From positions 1 through 10,403 of the forward strand of contig DATCFU010000044.1 in the NCBI GenBank assembly GCA_036509315.1: 10,403 nucleotides of DNA, written 5' to 3'. The notes under the pieces are model-generated. The model made no database searches, was not told where the DNA came from, and saw only the letters and a list, made by a program, of their open reading frames with translations. This document shows, one piece after another, positions 1 through 6,264 of the stretch; the stretch's first letter is position 1, and the number at the start of each line of letters is the position of its first letter. This DNA comes from PALSA-607 sp036509315. GTDB lineage: Bacteria; Actinomycetota; Actinomycetes; Acidothermales; Acidothermaceae. Position numbers and translations under genes: made by a program.

Positions 1-37
1 CGAACTATCCAGGGCATCATGAGTCCGAGCCGCTTGA

Positions 38-51
38 TACCCCCTGGGGTA
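38..51. promoter_or_regulatory. CsoR-family operator-like palindrome
   Basis: TACCCC (38-43), two central bases CT, and GGGGTA (46-51) form a perfect 6+6 inverted repeat. G/C-tract palindromes flanked by TA are the usual operator type for CsoR-family repressors. It lies 43 bases before the start of a CsoR-family gene and overlaps a possible -10 box, so autorepression is the simplest reading. Seen directly: the palindrome and its position. Inferred: binding by the adjacent repressor. Confidence 0.7.
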
Positions 52-55
52 ACAT
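50..55 (+). promoter_or_regulatory. Possible -10 box of the csoR-like gene
   Basis: TAACAT fits the TANNNT pattern of actinobacterial -10 elements and overlaps the right arm of the operator-like palindrome. A start about 7 bases downstream would give a leader of roughly 33 bases. I see no convincing -35 at the standard distance, and TTGATA at 34-39 is too close. This is a weak call. Confidence 0.3.
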
Positions 56-94
56 ACGCGCTCTCGATTAGGCCGATACCTGGGAGGAATATTC

Positions 95-358
95 ATGGAA
101 ATGGATGAGGTCGCGATGAAAGATGTCGTGCACAGGCTGCGCCGCGCGCGCGGGCAGATCGACGGCATCATCGCGATGATCGAGGACGGTCGATCCTGTC
201 GGGACGTCGTCACCCAGGTCGCCGCGGCCTCGCGAGCCCTCGACCGGGCCGGCTTCAAAATCGTCGCACTCGGCTTGCAGCAGTGTCTGGCCGGTACTGC
301 GGACGGCGAGCAGTTGACCACTGACGAGATGGAGAAGCTCTTCCTCTCGCTCGCCTAA
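95..358 (+). CDS. CsoR/DUF156-family transcriptional repressor, CstR-like (Cys-Cys, no His)
   Basis: This is an 87-residue all-helical regulator of the DUF156 family (CsoR, RcnR, FrmR, CstR), the usual family length. The family signature HRLRRARGQIDGI is at residues 13-25, and the conserved helix-2 cysteine is C35 (GRSCRDVV). A second cysteine, C64, stands 29 residues on, as in CsoR. The His that precedes it by four residues in Cu(I)-sensing CsoR is G60 here. Copper and nickel sensors of the family need a His there, whereas persulfide sensors (CstR) use only the Cys pair. A sulfide or persulfide signal is therefore more likely than copper, but this is an inference. The start at ATG 95 is supported by GGAGG at 83-87, 7 bases upstream. 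ATG 116 with GAGG at 107-110 is a possible alternative. A methyltransferase gene follows 24 bases after the stop, so the two are probably co-transcribed. Confidence 0.9.
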   Translation: MEMDEVAMKDVVHRLRRARGQIDGIIAMIEDGRSCRDVVTQVAAASRALDRAGFKIVALGLQQCLAGTADGEQLTTDEMEKLFLSLA

Positions 359-371
359 CCACCTCGCAACC

Positions 372-377
372 AGGAAG
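372..377 (+). promoter_or_regulatory. Ribosome binding site deciding the methyltransferase start
   Basis: AGGAAG is 5 bases before ATG 383 but only 2 bases before the in-frame GTG 380, so ATG 383 is preferred. Confidence 0.55.
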
Positions 378-382
378 CCGTG

Positions 383-1006
383 ATGGACGCCGAGTACTGG
401 AACCAACGCTACGACCAGACCGAGCTCGTCTGGTCGGCTGGACCTAACGTGTGGGTCGAGCAGGTCGCCTCCGGCCTTGCACCTGGCGCCGCGCTCGACC
501 TCGGCGCAGGTGAGGGCCGCAATTCCTTGTGGCTAGCCGAAAACGGCTGGCATGTGACTGCGGTCGACTTCTCCAGCGTCGCGATCGAGAGGGCCCGTGA
601 GCTCGCACGCGAACGACTGCGCGATGCCGCAGACCGCTTCAAAGGTCTGTGCGCAGACCTGCTCACCTACCAGCCGCCGCCCCAATCCAGCGATCTGGTG
701 ATGCTTATCTACCTGCAGATGCCACCCGAGCAACGACGCAAGGTCATCGAGACGGCGGCCACCGCCGTGCGTGCGGGTGGTTTGCTGCTCGTGGTCGCGC
801 ACGACAGCGACAATCTCGTGCGCGGCTACGGAGGACCTCAAGATCCGAGCCTGCTGTATTCCGTTGGCGACATCACCGCCGACCTCACCACATCGGGCTT
901 AACGATCGAGAGGGCCGAACAAGTCGTCCGGGTCGTCACCACCGATGCCGGACCGCGGCACGCACTGGATGCCCTCGTCGTCGCGAACCGGCCCGTTCAA
1001 AACTGA
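383..1006 (+). CDS. Class I SAM-dependent methyltransferase
   Basis: This protein of about 207 residues has a Rossmann-type methyltransferase fold. SAM-binding motif I reads LDLGAGEGRN at about residues 38-47. Strand 2 ends in the acidic residue of TAVDFS (D62), the usual ribose-binding position. A later LLLVVAHD strand is typical of the class. The N-terminus (DAEYWNQRY...LVWSAGPN) belongs to a subfamily related to the TehB/thiopurine methyltransferase group, which methylates small soft nucleophiles such as thiols or metalloids. The substrate cannot be read from sequence. There is no membrane segment, so it should be cytoplasmic. It follows the CsoR/CstR-like gene by 24 bases and probably shares its promoter and operator. 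The stop codon TGA (1004-1006) is inside a terminator-like hairpin. Confidence 0.85.
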   Translation: MDAEYWNQRYDQTELVWSAGPNVWVEQVASGLAPGAALDLGAGEGRNSLWLAENGWHVTAVDFSSVAIERARELARERLRDAADRFKGLCADLLTYQPPPQSSDLVMLIYLQMPPEQRRKVIETAATAVRAGGLLLVVAHDSDNLVRGYGGPQDPSLLYSVGDITADLTTSGLTIERAEQVVRVVTTDAGPRHALDALVVANRPVQN

Positions 1007-1015
1007 ACGGGTTTT
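992..1015 (+). terminator. Intrinsic terminator or attenuator hairpin
   Basis: CCCGTTCA (992-999) pairs perfectly with TGAACGGG (1004-1011) across an AAAC loop, followed at once by TTTT (1012-1015). The right arm contains the stop codon of the methyltransferase. The T-run is only on the plus strand, so it acts in that direction. The next plus-strand gene starts 32 bases later, so this may end the operon or partly attenuate expression of the small Cys-rich gene. Confidence 0.75.
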
Positions 1016-1046
1016 CCGATCATCGCCTCAAGAAAGTAGCGACATC

Positions 1047-1217
1047 ATGTGTCGACGTATCACCTGTAAGAAGTGCGGCAAACCCACCTACGCCGGCTGC
1101 GGCCAACACGTCGAACAAGTCCTGGCGGGAATCCCGAAGACTCAGCGGTGCACCGGCCAACACGCAAACAACGACTCGGCCGGAAGGTCGCTCCTGTCCC
1201 GCCTCTTCCAGCGCTGA
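1047..1217 (+). CDS. Small cysteine-rich protein, uncharacterised family
   Basis: This 56-residue protein is too short to be scored well by most gene finders. Cysteines are at 2, 7, 10, 18 and 35, in a pattern CxxxxCxxCGK, then AGCGQHVEQ and QRC, with His at 21 and 39. The pattern looks like a small zinc-binding or redox knuckle. I recognise the core (CRR-TC-CGKPTYAGCGQHVEQVL) as belonging to a widespread short family of unknown function. The in-frame open reading frame extends upstream to 945, but that part overlaps the methyltransferase and the terminator and lacks the family pattern. ATG 1047 is therefore the likely start. The ribosome site is weak (AGAAAG at 1031-1036). The gene is 41 bases after the methyltransferase stop, separated by a hairpin, and converges with the next gene after 9 bases. 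No function is claimed. Confidence 0.75.
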   Translation: MCRRITCKKCGKPTYAGCGQHVEQVLAGIPKTQRCTGQHANNDSAGRSLLSRLFQR

Positions 1218-1226
1218 AACCATCGA

Positions 1227-1760
1227 TTAGCGGTGGGACACAGACGGGATGAAGCGTGGAGTGCCTGCGGCATAGGACGGGTACGCACTGAATCGTCGAG
1301 CTAATACCTGCTCTTCCAGCGTGCTCTTGCCGTAGAAGAGGAGCATGAGCAGCACGCTCAACGCGACCTGACGGCGGTCACCAGAGGCAGCAGTTCGTGC
1401 CCAAGACATGGCCAGTACACCGGTGTAGATCGGGTGACGCACATAGCGATAGAGCCCGTCCGTGCGCAGTTCGGCATGGGGGTTGGGCAGTGGACTAGCA
1501 GTCAGGCCGCGCCCAAGTGACGAGCCTGCGGCCCCGATCACTGCGACGCCAGCCATAGCGACCGCGCCGGTGACGAGCTTGACCGCGGCCGGGGTCGGCC
1601 AGTCGTGGCGACGCTTGAGCAGTACCTGAGCCGTTAGCAGTGCCACCTGGGCAGCCACTGCTGCCGCAGCGACCTGACGCTCCCTTCTTTCGCGGTGGTC
1701 GCCTGAGGTCTCGCCCCCAAGCACCTCGGCTCGACGATGCCCAGGGAACACGCCGTTCAT
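1227..1760 (-). CDS. ICMT/PEMT-like integral membrane methyltransferase
   Basis: The 177-residue membrane protein carries the signature of the isoprenylcysteine carboxyl methyltransferase and phospholipid methyltransferase group. It has LYRYVRHPIYTG (about 103-114), a final hydrophobic helix, E149-E150, and a C-terminal F..Y..Y...TPRFIP motif (157-172). In ICMT relatives the RHP and EE motifs bind SAM. Hydrophobic segments are at about 29-48, 58-83 and 129-144. Bacterial members act on varied small or lipid substrates, so the acceptor is unknown. The start is uncertain. ATG 1760 is preceded directly by a TAG stop and lacks a clear ribosome site. The first 27 residues are hydrophilic and not family-like, so translation may begin at GTG 1724 or GTG 1658. 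It converges on the small Cys-rich gene with a 9-base gap. Whether it belongs functionally with the left-hand module is unknown. Confidence 0.75.
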   Translation of the reverse strand: MNGVFPGHRRAEVLGGETSGDHRERRERQVAAAAVAAQVALLTAQVLLKRRHDWPTPAAVKLVTGAVAMAGVAVIGAAGSSLGRGLTASPLPNPHAELRTDGLYRYVRHPIYTGVLAMSWARTAASGDRRQVALSVLLMLLFYGKSTLEEQVLARRFSAYPSYAAGTPRFIPSVSHR

Positions 1761-1898
1761 CTACACTAACGCCGCGGGTGGCGAGATCATCTTCACCTAG
1801 AAGCCGCCTCTCGAACTGCTGAGGTACGAGGTGTCAGTCATCAACCGGAGCCGGTGTCGCACATCATCCGGTTCAAGCCACGCGAAAATTTCGACTAG

Positions 1899-1972
1899 AG
1901 CCGGCGAGGGGAATTGAACCCCTAACCTCCCGATTACAAGTCGGGTGCGCTGCCAGATTGCGCCACACCGGC
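1899..1972 (-). tRNA. tRNA-Thr, anticodon UGU
   Basis: The minus strand folds into a complete 74-base cloverleaf. The acceptor GCCGGTG/CGCCGGC has one G-T pair. The D-stem is GCGC/GCGC, and the anticodon stem is CCCGA/TCGGG with loop CTTGTAA. The T-arm is AGGGG-TTCAATT-CCCCT, and the discriminator is T. Anticodon bases TGT read ACA and related Thr codons. CCA is not encoded (CTAG follows). It is divergent from the DUF4032 gene, with 44 bases between. Confidence 0.95.
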
Positions 1973-1986
1973 GGGACTGCCTGTCG

Positions 1987-1992
1987 ATCCTA
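1987..1992 (-). promoter_or_regulatory. Possible -10 box of tRNA-Thr
   Basis: TAGGAT on the minus strand lies 14 bases upstream of the tRNA 5' end, which would give a leader of about 8 bases. No good -35 is visible. The promoter of the divergent DUF4032 gene must share the same 44-base interval. Confidence 0.35.
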
Positions 1993-2016
1993 TGCCGCGC
2001 ATGTGAGAGTAGAGAC

Positions 2017-3252
2017 GTGCGCTTGCTCTTCGCCACCACAGCCGACCCCGCCGAACTCCTGTCGCTGCCGTGGTCGACCCCTCTCGACCAGTGGCCCGCG
2101 GACCGGCTGGTCTCGCTGCCGCGCGGCATCTCGCGCCACGTCGTCCGCTTCGTCCGGGTGTCCGGCACGGTCTACGCGATCAAGGAGCTCCCGCAACAGG
2201 TTGCTGAGCGCGAGTACCGATTGCTCAATGAACTCGGCAAACGAGAGGTCCCAGTCGTGCGCGCCCGCGGTGTCGTGAGTGAACGAGCCACCGAGGACGG
2301 CGAGCCGCTCGACGCGGCGTTGGTCACCAAACACCTTCGCTACTCACTGCCCTACCGCGCACTGTTCTCACGCCGCCTCGACCCCGAGCTCGCCGACAAG
2401 TTGCTCGACGCGCTCGCACAGCTACTCGTGCGTCTGCATCTCGTTGGGTTCGCGTGGAAAGACTGCTCGCTATCGAACACGCTGTTCCGACGCGACGCCG
2501 GTGCATTTGCGGCGTATCTCGTCGACGCCGAAACCGGCGAGCTGCACACCACGCTCTCCGACGGGCAACGTGCCCAGGACCTCGACATTGCGGCAGTCAA
2601 CATCGCCGGCGAACTCTTCGACCTCGAGGCAGCATCGCTACTTGCAGAAAGCGTCGAAGCGACCGACGTCGCCGACAGTGTCATCTCGCGTTACGAGTCT
2701 TTGTGGACGGAACTCACTCGCACCGAGTACGTCGACCCCAATGAATGGTGGCGCATCGAACACCGCTTGCAACGCCTGAACGATCTCGGCTACGACGTCG
2801 GCGAATTGCAACTCATCGATGAACCCGGCGGCTCACGTTTGAAGCTACAGACGCAAGTCGTCGAGGCCGGTCATCATCAGCGTCGGTTGGAGCAGCTGAC
2901 CGGTCTGACTGTCGAGGAGAACCAGGCACGACGACTGTTGAACGACCTCGACAGCTTCCGTGCAATCGCGGTGATGCCAGGCACCGACGTCGACGAAGAA
3001 ACTGTTGCGCGGCACTGGCTTACCGACGTGTTCGAGCCTGTACTCGAGCAGATTCCACCAGAGCTACGCGGCCGCCTCGAACCGGCTGAGATTTTCCACG
3101 AAGTACTTGTGCATCGGTGGTTCCTGTCCGAAGCGGCCGGGCACGACGTCGGTATGGACGCCGCGACAAAGTCGTACGTCGAAAACGTGCTCAAATTCCG
3201 GCCGGATGAACGCGCGGTGCTCGGTGCCGCACTGCGCGCCAGCACCGACTAA
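2017..3252 (+). CDS. DUF4032 protein with WaaP/RIO-like kinase domain
   Basis: This is a protein of about 411 residues found widely in actinobacteria. The N-terminal half resembles lipopolysaccharide kinases and RIO kinases. K56 in VYAIKELP is the ATP-lysine position, and E64/E66 in the following helix could be the salt-bridge Glu. The catalytic loop is HLVGFAWKDCSLSNTLF (141-157), with D149 and N154. D170 in LVDAETGE is the metal-binding Asp position. The C-terminal half (from about 200), with WWRIEHRLQRLNDLGYDV and a Leu/Arg-rich region, matches DUF4032. There is no signal peptide or membrane helix, so it should be cytoplasmic. The substrate is unknown. GTG 2017 is chosen because any start further upstream in this frame would lie inside or against the tRNA gene. 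The ribosome site is poor (GAGAG at 2005-2009). It converges with rlmB after an 18-base gap with no visible terminator. Confidence 0.88.
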   Translation: MRLLFATTADPAELLSLPWSTPLDQWPADRLVSLPRGISRHVVRFVRVSGTVYAIKELPQQVAEREYRLLNELGKREVPVVRARGVVSERATEDGEPLDAALVTKHLRYSLPYRALFSRRLDPELADKLLDALAQLLVRLHLVGFAWKDCSLSNTLFRRDAGAFAAYLVDAETGELHTTLSDGQRAQDLDIAAVNIAGELFDLEAASLLAESVEATDVADSVISRYESLWTELTRTEYVDPNEWWRIEHRLQRLNDLGYDVGELQLIDEPGGSRLKLQTQVVEAGHHQRRLEQLTGLTVEENQARRLLNDLDSFRAIAVMPGTDVDEETVARHWLTDVFEPVLEQIPPELRGRLEPAEIFHEVLVHRWFLSEAAGHDVGMDAATKSYVENVLKFRPDERAVLGAALRASTD

Positions 3253-3270
3253 CACCTACCGACCAAACGA

Positions 3271-4338
3271 CTAACGAACCCCACGGCGACGCGCGACTTC
3301 ATACAACGCAACACCGGCAGCGACCGACGCGTTCAATGACTCGGTCGCCGATGCGATCGGAATGCGCACGACGACGTCACACCGCTCTTGCACCAAGCGC
3401 GAAAGTCCCTTGCCCTCCGAGCCGACAACAAGAACAAGAGGCTCTGTCGCAGCTTCCAAATCCATCAGATCGAGCGAGCCCTTACCTGCAAGCCCGACCA
3501 CAAGCAGACCGCGCTCGGCATACGCCGTCAGCGCCCGCGTCAGGTTTGTCGCGCGTGCTACATGCACTCGCGCGGCCGCACCCGCCGATGCTTTCCACGC
3601 ACCCGCCGTCATGCCGGCCGATCGCCGTTCGGGCACCAGCACACCGTGTCCGCCGAACGCGCCGACCGAACGCACGACTGCTCCGAGATTGCGCGGATCA
3701 GTCACGCCGTCCAATGCAACAAGCAAGGGGACGCCGGAGGAGAACGCACGATCGAGCAACTCGTCCGGATGTAAGTAATCGAACGGCGGCACCTGCAAGA
3801 CAAGTCCCTGATGCACCGCACCCTGCGCGTAACGATCGAGTTCCATCCGCTCTGCATCAAGCAGCGGAATGCGCAAGTCGTTCGCCAGTTTGATGGCCTC
3901 GCGCACTCGCTCATCGAGCTCGATGCCAGTGGCGACGTACAACGCACTCGCCGGGATGCTCGCGCGCAATGCTTCGACTACCGGGTTGCGGCCGGCGACA
4001 ACCTCTGGCGCATTCGGGTCGGGCCGAGTACTTCGGGTCGGACGGCGGGTGGTGGTCGGCCGTCCGCCCGCTGCGGGTCGTGCCGCGGACGAACGGCCAG
4101 CGGCAGGACGACCACCTGAAGCAGGACGACCGGCGCGACCAACCGGAGCGGCAGCCGCATCCGCGCGACGTGCCTGCCGAGCCGCCGCATGACCTTTGCG
4201 TTCTGAGGCAGGCGGCGTGGGTCCGCGACCCTCAAGCCCCTTGCGCTTCTGACCGCCTGAGCCGACCGATGCGCCCTTGCGATGCGAGCCCGGTTTGGCG
4301 CCGCGGCCGCCTTGGCCTCCGCGCTTTCCACCCGCCAT
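3271..4338 (-). CDS. rlmB: RlmB-type 23S rRNA 2'-O-methyltransferase (TrmH/SPOUT family)
   Basis: This 355-residue SPOUT methyltransferase should methylate the 2'-OH of a 23S rRNA guanosine using SAM. The first 110 residues or so are a basic, Gly/Arg/Ala/Pro-rich, low-complexity tail common in actinobacterial members. The substrate-binding domain begins at VVAGRNPVVEAL (113-124). The knotted catalytic domain follows. Motif 1 is NLGAVVRS (N217, R223), motif 2 is VVGSEGKG (304-311), and motif 3 is ESLNASVAAG (333-342), all intact. It could instead act on tRNA like TrmH, but the architecture and synteny next to cysS favour RlmB. ATG 4338 is chosen because GGAGGG (4348-4353) is 9 bases upstream. 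The open frame continues to 4602, but that part lies inside cysS. The start is 4 bases after the cysS stop, indicating one operon. Confidence 0.93.
   Translation of the reverse strand: MAGGKRGGQGGRGAKPGSHRKGASVGSGGQKRKGLEGRGPTPPASERKGHAAARQARRADAAAAPVGRAGRPASGGRPAAGRSSAARPAAGGRPTTTRRPTRSTRPDPNAPEVVAGRNPVVEALRASIPASALYVATGIELDERVREAIKLANDLRIPLLDAERMELDRYAQGAVHQGLVLQVPPFDYLHPDELLDRAFSSGVPLLVALDGVTDPRNLGAVVRSVGAFGGHGVLVPERRSAGMTAGAWKASAGAAARVHVARATNLTRALTAYAERGLLVVGLAGKGSLDLMDLEAATEPLVLVVGSEGKGLSRLVQERCDVVVRIPIASATESLNASVAAGVALYEVARRRGVR
4103..4131. repeat. Short direct repeat in the rlmB low-complexity tail
   Basis: GCAGGACGACC occurs at 4103-4113 and again at 4121-4131, 18 bases (6 codons) apart in phase. 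It encodes part of the repeated GRP/AAG residues of the RlmB tail, which suggests growth by in-frame duplication. Confidence 0.6.
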
Positions 4339-4342
4339 GACG

Positions 4343-5743
4343 TTAATCCCTCCGCAGTTGCCAGCGGGCTCCCGCGGCGGTGTCTTCAACGATGATGCCT
4401 GCTCGGGCCAGTTGATCGCGAATTGCGTCGGCCGCCGCGTAGTCCTTTCGCTCGCGCGCGGCGGTGCGCTGCTCGATCGCGAGCGCCACCAATGCATCGA
4501 TCGCGCCGCGCATATCGCCGGCGCCCCCAGCGATAGAACCGTCACCGATTGGGTCAAGCCCAAGCACTGACAGCATCGCGACGACATGCCGCAGATGCGC
4601 ACCGACGCGCAGCTTGTCGCCGTCCGCTAGAGCAGCGTTGCCTTCGCGAACGGTGTTGTGCAGCACCGCCAAACCCTGCGGTACGCCGAAGTCGTCATTC
4701 ATCGCATCGACGAAGGCGGGAGGGAACGAGGCCAACGTCAAGGGGGAGGGAATTCCCACGCCTGCAAGCTCAACCGCCCTAGTGACGAAGCCTTCGACCC
4801 GGCGATATGCGGTGGCCGCTTCGTCGAGTGATGCCGCGGTGAAGTCGACACTCGATCGGTAATGCGGCGCGGCCAGGTAGTAGCGCAGCTCTGCCGGGCG
4901 TACCTGCTCGAGCAAGTTCTCGACCGACAACGTGTTGCCGAGTGACTTGCTCATTTTGTCGCCGCCGAGAGTCACGAGGCCGTTGTGCATCCAGAAGTTA
5001 GCGAACCTGTCGCCCACCGACCGCGACTGCGCTTGCTCGTTCTCGTGGTGCGGGAACACCAGCTCGAGGCCGCCGCCGTGAATGTCGAAGCGCGATCCCA
5101 GATATTTGGTGGCCATCGCCGAGCATTCGAGATGCCAACCAGGTCGACCGTTGCCCCACGGCGTCTCCCAGTACGGCTCCCCGGGCTTTGCCCGCTTCCA
5201 CAGCGCGAAGTCGACCGGGTCGCGTTTCGAATCGACGTCCGACTCGCCCTGTTGGAGGTTGCGTGGATCCTGGCCAGAAAGTGCGCCATACGCGGGAAAT
5301 GACTGCACCGAGAAATATACGTCACCATCGACCGCGTAGGCGTGCCCTGACTCGATGAGCCGGCGCATCAGCACGATCATCTCGGGCACGTGCCCCGTCG
5401 CGCGGGGCTCGACCGTCGGCGGCAGGCATCCGATAGCGGCGTATGCGTCGGCGAACATCCGCTGATGCCGTTCGGAGATCTCCCACCACGGCACACCAGA
5501 CGTCGCCGCAACAGCCAGGATCTTGTCGTCAATGTCCGTCACGTTGCGGCACAACGTGACGCGATACCCGCTCGCAGAAAGCCATCGAGACGCGACGTCG
5601 AAAGCAACCGCCGATCGGACATGACCGATGTGCGGCGGTGCCTGCACAGTCGCGCCGCACAGGTAGAGCGAGACGCGACCGGGCTCGATCGATTCGAACT
5701 CGCGCGTCTGGCGGCTGGCGGTGTCGTAAAGGCGCAACGTCAC
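4343..5743 (-). CDS. cysS: Cysteinyl-tRNA synthetase
   Basis: This 466-residue class I aminoacyl-tRNA synthetase charges tRNA-Cys with cysteine in the cytoplasm. The HIGH signature is PPHIGH (36-41) and the KMSKS loop is 263-267. The active-site zinc ligands that recognise the cysteine thiol are all present: C29, C207 (GWHLECS), H232 and E236 (FPHHENEQ). Length is normal for CysS. It is not the mycothiol ligase MshC, which is shorter and lacks the C-terminal DALR-type region. Here that region runs from about 300 to the end. The start is GTG 5743, which overlaps the ispF stop in GTGA. No ribosome site stands out, so translation is probably coupled to ispF. The stop is 4 bases before rlmB. Confidence 0.97.
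   Translation of the reverse strand: MTLRLYDTASRQTREFESIEPGRVSLYLCGATVQAPPHIGHVRSAVAFDVASRWLSASGYRVTLCRNVTDIDDKILAVAATSGVPWWEISERHQRMFADAYAAIGCLPPTVEPRATGHVPEMIVLMRRLIESGHAYAVDGDVYFSVQSFPAYGALSGQDPRNLQQGESDVDSKRDPVDFALWKRAKPGEPYWETPWGNGRPGWHLECSAMATKYLGSRFDIHGGGLELVFPHHENEQAQSRSVGDRFANFWMHNGLVTLGGDKMSKSLGNTLSVENLLEQVRPAELRYYLAAPHYRSSVDFTAASLDEAATAYRRVEGFVTRAVELAGVGIPSPLTLASFPPAFVDAMNDDFGVPQGLAVLHNTVREGNAALADGDKLRVGAHLRHVVAMLSVLGLDPIGDGSIAGGAGDMRGAIDALVALAIEQRTAARERKDYAAADAIRDQLARAGIIVEDTAAGARWQLRRD
4348..4353 (-). promoter_or_regulatory. Ribosome binding site of rlmB inside the cysS 3' end
   Basis: GGAGGG on the minus strand lies 9 bases before ATG 4338 and just inside the last codons of cysS. 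It fixes the rlmB start against longer upstream extensions. Confidence 0.7.
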
Positions 5744-6264
5744 GTGGCAAGACTAGGGCGAGCCGCGCGCGGATAGATCAATGCGGTGGCCATCGCGGCC
5801 AGTCCCTCGCCGCGACCGGTGAAGCCGAGGCGGTCGGTCGTCGTCGCCGACAGCGAGACCACGCCGCCAACGGCCGTCGAAAGCACATCTTGGGCAACGT
5901 CCCGACGCGGGCCTAGGCGAGGCACGTTACCGATCAACTGGACTGCGACGTTGCCGACCTCATAGCCGCGTTCGCGCACCCGCCGCACGGTCTCGCCGAG
6001 TAGTGCCGCACCGGATGCGCCTGCCCATGCTGGGTCATCGGTGCCGAACTGCGTGCCGAGATCGCCGAGCGCGGCCGCCGACAGCAGTGCGTTGCAGCAC
6101 GCATGGGCGACGACGTCGGCGTCCGAGTGACCGGCGAGGCCGGTTTCGCCGGGCCAGTGCAAACCTGCGAGCCACATAGGACGACCGACCTCGAAAGCGT
6201 GGACGTCGGTACCGAGGCCGACACGCGGCATTCCGGCCCAACCGCTGCCGGTCTCAGCTGACAC
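5740..6264 (-). CDS. ispF: 2-C-methyl-D-erythritol 2,4-cyclodiphosphate synthase
   Basis: IspF converts CDP-methylerythritol 2-phosphate to methylerythritol cyclodiphosphate in the MEP isoprenoid pathway. The 174-residue protein has the zinc ligands D20 and H22 (GTDVHAF) and H54 (DADVVAHA), the GHSDAD loop (45-50), and the C-terminal ATTTDRLGFTGRGEG signature. The GTG 6264 start has GAGG (6270-6273) 5 bases upstream and overlaps the end of ispD by 11 bases. ATG 6231 (residue 12, MPRVGLG) aligns better with the N-terminus of known IspF but has a weak ribosome site, so the true start may be there. The stop overlaps the cysS start (GTGA). Confidence 0.96.
   Translation of the reverse strand: MSAETGSGWAGMPRVGLGTDVHAFEVGRPMWLAGLHWPGETGLAGHSDADVVAHACCNALLSAAALGDLGTQFGTDDPAWAGASGAALLGETVRRVRERGYEVGNVAVQLIGNVPRLGPRRDVAQDVLSTAVGGVVSLSATTTDRLGFTGRGEGLAAMATALIYPRAARPSLAT

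Noticed and set aside
945..1046. Upstream extension of the small Cys-rich gene to 90 residues
   Set aside because: It overlaps the methyltransferase end and the terminator hairpin and has no family-like residues. The recognised pattern begins at ATG 1047.
1881..1898. CGAAAATTTCG near-palindrome after tRNA-Thr as a terminator
   Set aside because: The stem is about 5 pairs with almost no loop and no T-run.
1899..1972. tRNA-Thr as an integration site for a mobile element
   Set aside because: There is no integrase, and I saw no direct repeat of the tRNA 3' end elsewhere in the window.
1945..2016. Upstream extension of the DUF4032 gene
   Set aside because: It would run through the tRNA-Thr gene. 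The first plausible start outside it is GTG 2017.
4339..4602. N-terminal extension of RlmB
   Set aside because: It lies wholly inside cysS in another frame, and the ribosome site points to ATG 4338.
4343..5743. MshC (mycothiol ligase) instead of CysS
   Set aside because: The protein has full CysS length with a C-terminal tRNA-binding region, and it sits in the usual ispF-cysS-rlmB order.
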